NCBI GenBank assembly: GCA_965247255.1
Contig: CBDFGS010000001.1
Span: 1 to 21,940 of the forward strand
Reading direction: 5' to 3'
Source: CBDFGS01 sp965247255
GTDB taxonomy: Bacteria; Chloroflexota; Dehalococcoidia; Lucifugimonadales; CAUZJF01
Length of the DNA stretch: 21,940 nucleotides
Shown here: positions 15,823 to 21,940 of the stretch, piece by piece
Numbering within the stretch: the first letter of the stretch is position 1
How the letters are laid out: each line of letters starts with the position of its first letter
Program-made: the position numbers and the translations under genes
Notes under the pieces: generated by a model
The model's database searches: none
The model's input: the letters and a program-made list of their open reading frames with translations, nothing else
Told to the model about the DNA's origin: nothing

Positions 15823-16311
15823 ATGACCGAATGCGCGCCGTTACCCGAGACGATGAGCTACCTGTTGGCCCAGGTGTGCAAACTCCACCGCCAACGCGCC
15901 GACGACCTACTCAACGAGATCGGGCTGCACGTCGGCCAGGAGATGGTGCTGTGCGCCCTGTGGGAGAGGGAAGGCGTCACCCAGGCCGAACTCGGTGCAC
16001 ACCTGGGAGTGCAACCCGCAACAGTGACTAATGCGCTGAAGCGGCTGGAGCGGAAGGGGCTGGTGGAGCGTATGCCCGATACCGAGGACCAACGAGTCTC
16101 TCGGGTGTTCCCGACGGCAGAAGGCCGGCAACGCAGGGCGGATGTGGAGGCGAAGTGGGACCAGTTGGAGCGAACTTCGTTTGCTGGGATCAGCGGTCCC
16201 GAGCGCGACTTGCTCCATGGCCTGCTCTCAAAGGTCCGCCAAAACCTAGCAGTCCAACGATCCAGCCCCACCTTCTCTGCTGCAGGACCGGCGCAGGGCG
16301 TGAAGACCTAA
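15823..16311 (+). CDS. MarR-family transcriptional regulator
   Basis: A 162-residue winged helix-turn-helix regulator. The N-terminal dimerisation helix is followed by the DNA-binding domain: TQAELGAHLGVQPATVTNALKRLERKGLVER is the helix-turn-helix, and MPDTEDQRVSRVFPTAEG the wing, with the DxRxxR-like pattern typical of MarR. The C-terminal helix completes the dimer. MarR proteins usually repress their own operon and are released by phenolic compounds or oxidation. I chose ATG 15823 because GGAGG (15812-15816) is 6 nt upstream; an ATG at 15796 overlapping the NmrA stop has no such site. A candidate operator lies before the operon (14846-14872). Confidence 0.92.
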   Translation: MTECAPLPETMSYLLAQVCKLHRQRADDLLNEIGLHVGQEMVLCALWEREGVTQAELGAHLGVQPATVTNALKRLERKGLVERMPDTEDQRVSRVFPTAEGRQRRADVEAKWDQLERTSFAGISGPERDLLHGLLSKVRQNLAVQRSSPTFSAAGPAQGVKT

Positions 16312-16408
16312 CATTCCGGCGGACCAAGATCAAAGTGGAAACGAATCCGCCGTCTATCCCAACGCAGTGAACTGATTCTTTTCGAGATTCTCTACGCGCG
16401 ACACACTT

Positions 16409-16425
16409 CCCCGACAGGATCGGGG
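16409..16425. terminator. Hairpin between converging MarR and NIPSNAP genes
   Basis: CCCCGA and TCGGGG pair around a 5-nt loop. It lies between the 3' ends of two converging genes and could end transcription from either side. No T-run follows, so it is a hairpin candidate and not a clear intrinsic terminator. Confidence 0.35.
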
Positions 16426-16447
16426 GGCTCACGGTGACATTCGGGCC

Positions 16448-16783
16448 TCAGGGTGTTACTGAAGCGGCGAATAATCGGTCGGCGTTAGCAACGAGTTTAG
16501 GACCCTCGCCGTCAGCAGACCCCTCGGCCTCCGACTCGGCCTTCACGCGTTGCCACTCCGGGTCTGACTGGAACGAGGCCCAGGCCCGCTCCCGCTGCTC
16601 CGCGCTTTCGAAGGCCACAAGGTAGATCAGCCGGTCGCTGTAGTCCCCGACGTTGGACGTCCAGTAGCCCACGTTCTTGATGCCGTGCTTCTCGAACAGC
16701 TTGACGGTGTGGTCGCGGAACCGGGCATGCAGCTCCGGCAGCTTCCCGGGCATCGCTTCGTAGACCCGATACTCGTAGATCAT
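16448..16783 (-). CDS. NIPSNAP family protein
   Basis: A 111-residue alpha/beta-barrel protein with the NIPSNAP signature: MIYEYRVYEAMPGKLPELHARF at the start, KHGIKNVGYWTS in the middle, LIYLVAFES, and ERAWASFQSDPEWQRVKAESE near the end. The bacterial members are small ferredoxin-like fold proteins whose biochemical role is not settled. GAGGAGAG lies 4 nt before ATG 16783. It is the last gene of the cluster, 44 bp after surE, with a palindromic repeat in between that may reduce readthrough. It ends in TGA. Confidence 0.88.
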   Translation of the reverse strand: MIYEYRVYEAMPGKLPELHARFRDHTVKLFEKHGIKNVGYWTSNVGDYSDRLIYLVAFESAEQRERAWASFQSDPEWQRVKAESEAEGSADGEGPKLVANADRLFAASVTP

Positions 16784-16806
16784 GTTCTCTCCTCGCTATA
16801 CTTGTC

Positions 16807-16831
16807 GGACGCCCCAGCGGGGCGTCTCTAC
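16807..16831. repeat. Palindromic repeat, GTAGAGACGCCCC family, copy 2
   Basis: Stem GACGCCCC/GGGGCGTC with loop AGC. Read on the minus strand it begins GTAGAGAC, and its TAG is the stop codon of surE (16828-16830). The insertion or spread of the repeat therefore defines the present C-terminus of SurE. Confidence 0.8.
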
Positions 16832-17655
16832 TCGAGCGATCGCGGGTAATTGGTATAGGTCAGTCGCCGGGCAGGCCCAAACCGGGCGTTGAGCTCTTCA
16901 GCCACCACTGCCAGCAACGGGGACGGCCCCGCCTGCATGAAGGGCATGTCAAGCGACGTGATGGATATGCGGCCTCTTCGCAGCGCCCAGACGTCCGTAC
17001 CCTCTTCGGGTTCGTCCTCCACGGGCCTGTTGTGCCTGATCCAGTAGTGGGTCCGCCTTCCGGAATCCTCCCGGACTACGCTTTCCGTGAAAGCTCTTCG
17101 CGAAAGCCTGGTGACTTCCACGCCGCGGATACCGTCTACGCCGGCGTCGGGCAGGTTGACGTTGAGGAGCACCGGGCCGTTGTCCGAGTCGTCCCCAACG
17201 GCGGAAGCAACGCTCCCGGCTACCCAAGCGGCCGAGTCATATCTTACCGGCACGGGGTCGGTGTACGCCGCCGATATCGCAACAGACGAGATTCCGCTGA
17301 GGAACCCTTGAATAGCGGCCCCGACCGTCCCGGACATGAGGACCTCGATTCCCAGATTAGCGCCCGCATTGATACCCGACACGATGAGGTCGAAAGGCTC
17401 ATCGAACAGGGTTTCGGTGGACAGGATGACGCAGTCGGAAGGCGTACCCTCCACAGACATCGCCTTAACACCGTCAATGGGGGACGCGAAGTCGTGGACC
17501 CGGACGACATCGAGCAGAGTTTTCGCCGTCCCTATCCCGCTCAGATCGCGGTCCGGGGCGACCACGAACACCTCGCCCACGTCATTGAGGGACTCGGCCA
17601 GCTTCCATAGTCCGGGAGCGTGAATCCCGTCGTCATTCGTGACGAGGACTCTCAA
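16828..17655 (-). CDS. surE: 5'/3'-nucleotidase SurE
   Basis: SurE removes phosphate from nucleoside 5'- or 3'-monophosphates in a metal-dependent reaction. The 275-residue protein starts with the family signature MRVLVTNDDGIHAPG; the metal ligands are D8, D9, S39 (in APDRDLSG) and N96 (in SGINAGANLG). MSGTVGAAIQG follows at about 107-117. The start must be TTG 17655, because the conserved N-terminus begins exactly there. It overlaps the panC stop by 3 nt (TTGA), so translation is coupled. The loop before S39 is DRDLSGIG where most SurE proteins have a more basic RNRSGAS-like loop. The stop codon lies within a palindromic repeat. Confidence 0.96.
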   Translation of the reverse strand: MRVLVTNDDGIHAPGLWKLAESLNDVGEVFVVAPDRDLSGIGTAKTLLDVVRVHDFASPIDGVKAMSVEGTPSDCVILSTETLFDEPFDLIVSGINAGANLGIEVLMSGTVGAAIQGFLSGISSVAISAAYTDPVPVRYDSAAWVAGSVASAVGDDSDNGPVLLNVNLPDAGVDGIRGVEVTRLSRRAFTESVVREDSGRRTHYWIRHNRPVEDEPEEGTDVWALRRGRISITSLDMPFMQAGPSPLLAVVAEELNARFGPARRLTYTNYPRSLE

Positions 17656-18485
17656 TGCTCAGCGGCCAGGAGGATGTTGTCGATCAGCCGGGTCCTGCCA
17701 ACGTGGACGGCGACGGATGCCAACGCGGGGACGCGGACAACGTCCAAGTCCTCCAGCGTCGAGGCGTCCGCGACATTGACGTAGTCGACCTGCGCGAGGG
17801 GCTCGCTCTCAATAAGTTCGCGCATCATGGTCCTAACCTTGCTGGCATCGGAAGTGCCGAGATCTGCTGCCGCGCAAAGAGCACGATAGAGAACCGTCGC
17901 GGCTCTCCTCTCTTCTGTGCCAAGATACGCGTTCCGGCTGCTCAGCGCCAGCCCGTCGGGCTCCCTCACCGTCGGGCCCACGACGATCTCGGCGCCGAGT
18001 GCAAGGTCGGTATTCACGCGCTTTATCACCAAGTTCTGCTGCGCGTCCTTCTGGCCGAAATATGCCCGATCGGGGCGGGCTATCGACAGGAGCTTGCACA
18101 CGACCGTCGCCACGCCGCGAAAGTGGCCCGGCCGCGACTCGCCCTCCAGCCTCTCGCCGAGACGCCCCGGGTCAACGTAGGTGTCAGAACCTTCAGGGTA
18201 CATCTCTTCGACCGACGGCATGAACACCAGGTTTACGCCCGCTTCTTCAAGAAGGGCGAGGTCAGAATCGGTGTCTCTGGGATACGTCGCGAAGTCTTCG
18301 GACGGTCCGAACTGCGTCGGGTTCACGAATATGCTAGCGACGACCGTTGCGTTGTTCGATCGAGCAAGGCGGACCAGCGACATATGGCCCTCATGGAGCG
18401 CTCCCATAGTCGGGACCAGTCCCAACGGCTTGTTCGCGGGGGCGGCGGCATCCCTAAACTCGTCGATTCTCTTGATGACTCTCAT
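17652..18485 (-). CDS. panC: Pantothenate synthetase PanC
   Basis: PanC joins pantoate and beta-alanine to pantothenate with ATP, through a pantoyl-adenylate. All motifs are present: PTMGALHEGH (residues 25-34, ATP site), FVNPTQF (53-59), RPGHFRGVATVV (118-129), FGQKD (143-147), and EPDGLALSSRN (175-185). The length of 277 residues is normal. It is read from ATG 18485 with no evident Shine-Dalgarno. It is separated from panB by 268 bp that hold a palindromic repeat but no gene, and it overlaps surE. No panD gene for beta-alanine synthesis lies in the window. Confidence 0.98.
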   Translation of the reverse strand: MRVIKRIDEFRDAAAPANKPLGLVPTMGALHEGHMSLVRLARSNNATVVASIFVNPTQFGPSEDFATYPRDTDSDLALLEEAGVNLVFMPSVEEMYPEGSDTYVDPGRLGERLEGESRPGHFRGVATVVCKLLSIARPDRAYFGQKDAQQNLVIKRVNTDLALGAEIVVGPTVREPDGLALSSRNAYLGTEERRAATVLYRALCAAADLGTSDASKVRTMMRELIESEPLAQVDYVNVADASTLEDLDVVRVPALASVAVHVGRTRLIDNILLAAEH

Positions 18486-18648
18486 AGGGCGTCAATTGTC
18501 GTCCTGTCCGAGAGACTCCGGACTTTTCGGAGAGGAGTCCACGATGAGGGACCTGGGGCGGGGGCCGCGCGCCCTGCTTCGGCCAATCGCCCTGAATACG
18601 AGCCTGCTTCGAATAGCTCTTTCTTGTTTGGCGATTCGCCTGTAGTGC

Positions 18649-18677
18649 GGGGGCAGGCACGGGGGCGCTGCCCCTAC
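18649..18677. repeat. Palindromic repeat between panB and panC
   Basis: GGGGCAG (18650-18656) pairs with CTGCCCC (18668-18674) around an 11-nt loop. On the minus strand it starts GTAGGGGCAG, which links it to the GTAGGGGC family at 5796 and 14038. It is the only structure seen in the 268-bp panB-panC gap, where it could lower the level of panC and surE transcripts or protect the panB 3' end. Confidence 0.55.
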
Positions 18678-18753
18678 GCATGCGGCCGAACCAGTTACCT
18701 TCGGACGCCAGATCCGCGCCGCGGGACTAACACCTGCAGGCCTCCGTATCGGA

Positions 18754-19596
18754 CTACCGCGCAAGACCTGCCGTCACCTCTTCCAGTACGCCATCCTCCA
18801 TCCCGTGGCTCTCCTCTTCCGAGGGAAAGCGCCCGGCGTTCACGTCTTCGATGTATTCGCTAACAGCGGACCTGATGGTGTCTCCCAGCTCTGCGTAGCG
18901 CCTGGTGTGTTTGGGCACGAAGTCGGTGAGCAGTCCAAGCAAATCGTGGAACACTTGCACCTGTCCGTCGCAGCCGGCGCCCGCACCGATCCCGATGGTG
19001 GGCACCGAAACCCGCGCGGTGATCAGCGCGGCAACCGGCGCCGGTACCATCTCGAGCACAATCGAATATGCCCCGGCGTCCTCCAACGCTACCGCGTCCT
19101 CCATCAGCCTGGCCGCCGCTTTCGGAGTCTTGCCCTGTATTCGGTACCCTCCCAACTGGTTCAACGATTGGGGAGTAAACCCAATGTGGCCCATGACCGG
19201 GATGCCGGTCAAGACGATCCTGCGGACCGTCTCGGCTACCCGACCGCCGCCCTCCAGCTTCACCGATTGGGCGCCGCCTTCTTGCATGAGTCGCCCGGCG
19301 TTGTGAATCGCCTGGGAAACGTCGGCCTGGTAAGACATAAACGGCATGTCGCCCACGATATGCGCCTTCTCGGTCCCCCGGACGACCGCCCTGACATGGT
19401 GCACCATATCCTCCATCGTCACGGGCACGGTCGTTTCGTGCCCGAGCATCCACTGTCCCACGCTGTCCCCAACGAGGATCAGCGGGATGCCGGCCTCCTC
19501 AACTATCCTCGCCGACGTGGAATCGTAGGCGGTGATCATTGGGATCTTTTCGCCTTTGCGCTTCATCGCCCTGATCCGTCTGATGGTGACACGCAC
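18754..19596 (-). CDS. panB: 3-methyl-2-oxobutanoate hydroxymethyltransferase PanB
   Basis: PanB adds a hydroxymethyl group from 5,10-methylenetetrahydrofolate to alpha-ketoisovalerate, giving ketopantoate, the first committed step to vitamin B5. Motifs in the 280-residue TIM barrel: TAYD (22-25), VGDS (42-45, Mg2+ ligand D44), GHETTVPVTMEDMVHH (52-67), GDMPFMSY (82-89), K113 and E115 in VKLEGG, GHIG (136-139), catalytic E182, and GIGAGAGCDGQVQVFHD (202-218). The start is GTG 19596, with GGAGGT (19602-19607) 5 nt upstream. A long hairpin lies immediately before that site. Confidence 0.98.
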   Translation of the reverse strand: MRVTIRRIRAMKRKGEKIPMITAYDSTSARIVEEAGIPLILVGDSVGQWMLGHETTVPVTMEDMVHHVRAVVRGTEKAHIVGDMPFMSYQADVSQAIHNAGRLMQEGGAQSVKLEGGGRVAETVRRIVLTGIPVMGHIGFTPQSLNQLGGYRIQGKTPKAAARLMEDAVALEDAGAYSIVLEMVPAPVAALITARVSVPTIGIGAGAGCDGQVQVFHDLLGLLTDFVPKHTRRYAELGDTIRSAVSEYIEDVNAGRFPSEEESHGMEDGVLEEVTAGLAR

Positions 19597-19609
19597 TGGT
19601 GACCTCCGG

Positions 19610-19681
19610 GGAGTAAAGCGTAAAGCGTAAAACGTAAGATTCGCTCACCTTCTTACGTTTTACGCTTTACATATTTACTCC
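19610..19681. repeat. 28-bp stem hairpin between the DUF2520 gene and panB
   Basis: A perfect 20-bp inverted repeat (19620-19639 with 19651-19670, loop of 11 nt), built from GTAAAGCG/AAACGTAAG units, is extended after a small internal loop by GGAGTAAA (19610-19617) with TTTACTCC (19674-19681). It overlaps the stop codon of the DUF2520 gene and ends 3 bp before the ribosome binding site of panB. It is AT-rich, unlike its surroundings. It could control panB translation, stabilise the upstream message, or be a mobile palindromic repeat. Confidence 0.8.
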
Positions 19682-20571
19682 TTACTCTCCTCCAACACCT
19701 CTTCCAACATATCCTTGATCTCTGCCGCAACTGCGTCCGAAACCTTGCCCTTCTCGAAGGCAAAGGGGAGCCCCACCAGCGCCATATGGCAGTATGCCGG
19801 CAACATGTGTGGGGACGTCGACCCGATGGCGTCCAGGTGCTTCCGAATGGTGCCGACGTCGCCCCGAACGTAGGGTCCCGCTATCGACTGGGGCATCCCG
19901 GCAGACCTGAGAGTATTCGCGTTGCCCTGGATCATGGGCACCAGCGACTGCAAGGCGTCCCGCCGATCGATGCCGAAGTTGCCCCAGAGCTCAGCGACCG
20001 CGCCGGCCAGTCCGGTCAGCAGACCTCCCATCATGACCACGGAGGCGTGGTACAGCGGCTTGTCCTCCGGCCTCAGGAAGATCGGGTTGCAACCCAGCGC
20101 CAGGGCCATCTCCTCGAGGTATGCTCGGATGTCGCCCTCGCCCTCGATTGCTATGGTCGACTGGGGGAGCGACTGTACGGCGGACTCCACAGTAGAAAAA
20201 GTCTGCAAGGGGTGGAACGCGCCTGGGAGTCCACCTAGTCGCCGTGCAGGCTCCAACACGTCCAGGGACGCTGCGCCCGAGCAATGTACCGCTGCCTGCC
20301 CTGTTCGCCACGCGATGTCGGAAGCGACCGGCCCGATGGCGTCGTCAGGGCTGCTGATAATCACGATGTCCGTCCCCGCGGCGACCTCGTGATGGGTGCG
20401 CAGCGCTTCACAGCCACGCACCAGCGAAGCCAGCGCCTCGGCGGATGCGTGAGTCCGGCTGGATGCGGCAACCACCGGATAGCCCGCTCGCGAAAGGGCG
20501 AGAGCGAGGGATTTCCCGACCATCCCGGCGCCCACGAACCCAATCTTCGATTCTTTGCTCAGCGAGCTCAT
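19675..20571 (-). CDS. DUF2520 / Rossmann oxidoreductase, candidate PanG-type ketopantoate reductase
   Basis: A 298-residue NAD(P)-dependent dehydrogenase. The N-terminal Rossmann domain has GFVGAGMVGKSLALAL (GxGxxG at 14-19), DIVIISSPDDAI and the GAFHPLQTFS loop; the helical C-terminal domain is DUF2520 (PLYHASVVMMGGLLTGL ... AGPYVRGDVGTIRKHL). A DUF2520-type protein, PanG of Francisella, has been described as an alternative ketopantoate reductase. The gene stands just before panB and panC, and no panE is present, so the same role (ketopantoate to pantoate) is likely here; this is inferred from family and neighbours. ATG 20571 with AAGGA 7 nt upstream is preferred over GTG 20574. The stop codon overlaps a long hairpin. 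Confidence 0.88.
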   Translation of the reverse strand: MSSLSKESKIGFVGAGMVGKSLALALSRAGYPVVAASSRTHASAEALASLVRGCEALRTHHEVAAGTDIVIISSPDDAIGPVASDIAWRTGQAAVHCSGAASLDVLEPARRLGGLPGAFHPLQTFSTVESAVQSLPQSTIAIEGEGDIRAYLEEMALALGCNPIFLRPEDKPLYHASVVMMGGLLTGLAGAVAELWGNFGIDRRDALQSLVPMIQGNANTLRSAGMPQSIAGPYVRGDVGTIRKHLDAIGSTSPHMLPAYCHMALVGLPFAFEKGKVSDAVAAEIKDMLEEVLEESKE

Positions 20572-20589
20572 CACGGCATCCTTTCGGTC

Positions 20590-20620
20590 CCTTCCCCCGC
20601 TGGGGGAAGGTTAGGAAGGG
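20590..20620. repeat. Palindromic repeat, CCTTCCCC family, copy 2
   Basis: A perfect 9-bp stem CCTTCCCCC/GGGGGAAGG (20590-20610), then TTAGGAAGGG, matching the copy at 11222-11254 in the opposite orientation. It fills the 67-bp gap between the P1 peptidase gene and the DUF2520 gene. Confidence 0.7.
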
Positions 20621-20638
20621 TAGTCTCCAACCTAATCA

Positions 20639-21613
20639 TCAACGCAACTCCGATACGGATGGTATCCCTCCGATTCCCTCTGCACTCCGGACCGCCCGCA
20701 CGATCGCCCTGCTGACGCAGACCGTTGCGGCGGCGCATACTCGAAGCATGTCGACCGGTCCGTCAACGGACCCCGTCCCGATCACGAACATGGTGTCGCC
20801 GTCACACATGGTATGGGCGGGTCGGACCGCCATCGCGATACCGTCATGAGCGACGGACGCCAGCTTGTTCGCATGTTCTTTCGTCAGAGTCGCGTTGGTG
20901 GCTATGACGCCGATCGTGGTGTTGGTCGCAGTCGCAGTTGTACTCACTTCAAAGTCGGACGAGGCGATGAGATCGAGCGGGTTGCGCATGGCGGAGTTAT
21001 CGGCAGTCCGGGGCCCCGCAATCAGCGTCCCGTCGTCGGGGTCAAAGACGCCGCCAACGGCATTCACCGCGACCAGGGCTCCCACAACGACCCCAGACTC
21101 CAGGGCCATGCTGTACGTCCCTACCCCACCCTTGATCGCGCGCTCTAGACCAAGGAGTTTGGCCACCGTGGCGCCTGTGCCCGCGCCCACGCTTCCATCC
21201 TCGACCGGCCCGTCGGAAGCATTTCTGCAGGCAGCATAGCCATCTTCGGGGCCGGGCCGTACCTCGTCGGTCACCACTCCCAGGTCGAACAAGACCGCCG
21301 CCGGCACAATAGGCACCCTGGCCGGTCCCGCCTGGTAGCCGATGCCCTTCTTTTCCAGGTATCGGACCGCGCCCGAGGCTGCGTCCAGCCCGAAAGCGCT
21401 CCCACCGCTGAGAACGAGAGCGTGCACCTCGTTGACCGACATCGTGGGACGCAAGAGGTCGGTCTCCCGCGTCCCAGGCGCCGAGCCCCTCACGTCCACG
21501 CCGCCCACAGCGCCCGCCTCGCATAGCACCACCGTGCAGCCGGTGGCAGCGTCCCTATCGCTGTGGTGCCCAACCCTGATCCCGGGCACGTCGGTGATGC
21601 CCCCGCCGGTCAT
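20639..21613 (-). CDS. P1/S58 family (DmpA-like) peptidase
   Basis: A 324-residue N-terminal nucleophile hydrolase of the DmpA/ornithine acetyltransferase fold. Seen: ITDVPGIRVGHHSD at the N-terminus, VHALVLSGGSAFGLDAASGAVRYLE (63-87), GSVGAGTGATV (140-150), and TNTTIGVIATNA (230-241), where T232 or T233 should be the nucleophile exposed by self-cleavage. DmpA releases N-terminal L- or D-residues and the related BapA releases beta-amino acids. As first gene of the pantothenate cluster it may free beta-alanine for PanC; this is an inference. ATG 21613 is chosen because GGAGA is 6 nt upstream (21620-21624) and the family's N-terminus begins there; an open frame extends 27 codons further, through the leader terminator. 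It ends in TGA. Confidence 0.92.
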   Translation of the reverse strand: MTGGGITDVPGIRVGHHSDRDAATGCTVVLCEAGAVGGVDVRGSAPGTRETDLLRPTMSVNEVHALVLSGGSAFGLDAASGAVRYLEKKGIGYQAGPARVPIVPAAVLFDLGVVTDEVRPGPEDGYAACRNASDGPVEDGSVGAGTGATVAKLLGLERAIKGGVGTYSMALESGVVVGALVAVNAVGGVFDPDDGTLIAGPRTADNSAMRNPLDLIASSDFEVSTTATATNTTIGVIATNATLTKEHANKLASVAHDGIAMAVRPAHTMCDGDTMFVIGTGSVDGPVDMLRVCAAATVCVSRAIVRAVRSAEGIGGIPSVSELR

Positions 21614-21631
21614 CGCGCGTCTCCAGCGACG

Positions 21632-21662
21632 AAAAAAGCCTCCCCGACCATGTCGGGAAGGC
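21632..21662 (-). terminator. Intrinsic terminator in the leader of the pantothenate cluster
   Basis: On the minus strand GCCTTCCCGAC and GTCGGGGAGGC form an 11-bp stem with one mismatch around a 3-nt loop (21638-21662), followed by six T (21632-21637). It ends 7 nt before the ribosome binding site of the P1 peptidase gene and lies downstream of the predicted promoter, where it would stop transcription before the first gene unless an alternative fold prevented it. Confidence 0.68.
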
Positions 21663-21762
21663 ATGAAAGTCGTGGCGGCGTAATGTTGACGCACACTCCA
21701 CGAAGGAGTGCAAAGTTCGAAATCATGTGAGTGCTCACCGTTCCCTTGGGATTGGCTGCACC
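21663..21762 (-). ncRNA. Structured leader, possible riboswitch or attenuator
   Basis: Minus-strand transcript from about 21760. A 5' stem-loop starts at the predicted transcription start: GTGC (21758-21761), an extra A, and GCC pair with GGT, an unpaired GA, and GCAC (21731-21734). A second hairpin CACTCC/GGAGTG (21694-21710, 5-nt loop) and then the terminator follow. A Chloroflexota 'pan' RNA motif, a stem-loop with bulged A residues before pantothenate operons, is known; this stem-loop has bulged purines and stands before such an operon, but I cannot confirm that it fits the motif. Confidence 0.4.
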
Positions 21763-21765
21763 TAG

Positions 21766-21794
21766 ATCATAGCATGGTGAAGTAGCTCATTCAA
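21766..21794 (-). promoter_or_regulatory. Sigma-70 promoter of the P1 peptidase-pan cluster
   Basis: On the minus strand TTGAAT (21789-21794), a spacer of exactly 17 bp, and TATGAT (21766-21771), preceded by TGC. Both boxes are close to consensus. Transcription would start near 21760, giving a leader of about 145 nt before ATG 21613. Confidence 0.6.
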
Positions 21795-21900
21795 CGGCCA
21801 ACTCGGGCTTCACCTTACTTCGGTACCCGCGCATACAGTCATACGCCCGCCGACGTTGGAGTGGTCGACAAATGAAACAAGACCCTTGCATCCGACGCGA

Positions 21901-21925
21901 AGACGCCCCAGCGGGGCGTCTCTAC
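21901..21925. repeat. Palindromic repeat, GTAGAGACGCCCC family, copy 3
   Basis: Stem GACGCCCC/GGGGCGTC with loop AGC, followed by TCTAC, differing from the copy at 16807-16831 only in the first base pair region. It lies at the window edge in sequence (21795-21940) that shows no gene. Confidence 0.8.
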
Positions 21926-21940
21926 AAATTGGGATGATGC

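Noticed and set aside
17655..18863. Open frame of 402 codons on the plus strand
   Set aside because: It is antisense to panC, which has every motif of its family; the frame has no recognisable domain.
21700..21762. Cobalamin riboswitch before the P1 peptidase gene
   Set aside because: A short stretch (GGTGC, then AAGGGAACGGTGAG) recalls part of the consensus, but the leader is too short and the B12-box region is missing.
9578..21925. CRISPR-like repeats
   Set aside because: The repeated palindromes are scattered singly over 12 kb with no regular spacing, spacers or cas genes.

Overview
The window is GC-rich bacterial DNA with long genes on the minus strand, short intergenic gaps filled with palindromic repeats, and gene families (giant FtsX-type permeases, DUF3179 lipoproteins, DUF2520/PanB/PanC/SurE, NIPSNAP) that together suggest a Chloroflexota genome, perhaps of the Dehalococcoidia/SAR202 kind. 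That assignment is an inference from gene content, not from a marker gene. UGA is an ordinary stop codon here: the SDR gene, the NmrA gene, panC, the NIPSNAP gene, the P1 peptidase gene and the first DUF3179 gene all end in it.

Region 1 (44-10990, minus strand): an unrecognised 458-residue protein, two very large MacB/FtsX-like permeases and an SDR oxidoreductase lie head to tail. An intact insertion sequence of the IS1202/ISNCY type (4220-5686), bounded by a perfect 16-bp target duplication, sits between the two permease genes and cuts the downstream permease and SDR off from the upstream part of the putative operon. A small MITE-like element (5741-5877) lies beside it.

Region 2 (11285-13956, minus strand) is the most interesting part. 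Two tandem paralogous DUF3179 lipoproteins each appear broken by one in-frame TGA, and the TGA sits at exactly the same place in both. It replaces the first Cys of the family's CPLC motif, so the reading is Trp-UGA-Pro-Leu-Cys. The reading frame continues to a normal C-terminus. Almost all differences between the two copies around the TGA are silent third-position changes. Each TGA is followed after 13 nt by an 8-bp hairpin whose loop begins with G, the form expected of a bacterial SECIS element. I read both as selenoproteins with a UxxC redox motif.

Region 3 (14151-16311, plus strand): a DUF971 protein, then an NmrA-like NAD(P)-binding protein and a MarR regulator that form a small operon, preceded by tandem palindromes that look like the MarR operator.

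Region 4 (16448-21794, minus strand): a collinear vitamin B5 cluster made of a P1/S58 peptidase, a DUF2520 oxidoreductase (candidate PanG-type ketopantoate reductase), panB, panC, surE and a NIPSNAP protein. The first gene has a good sigma-70 promoter and a structured leader of about 145 nt ending in an intrinsic terminator just before the ribosome binding site, which looks like attenuation or a riboswitch. No panD is present. The S58 peptidase family includes enzymes that release beta-amino acids, so it may supply the beta-alanine that PanC needs.

At least three families of short palindromic repeats recur in the intergenic spaces, sometimes supplying or overlapping the stop codons of neighbouring genes. 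No tRNA, rRNA or CRISPR array was seen.
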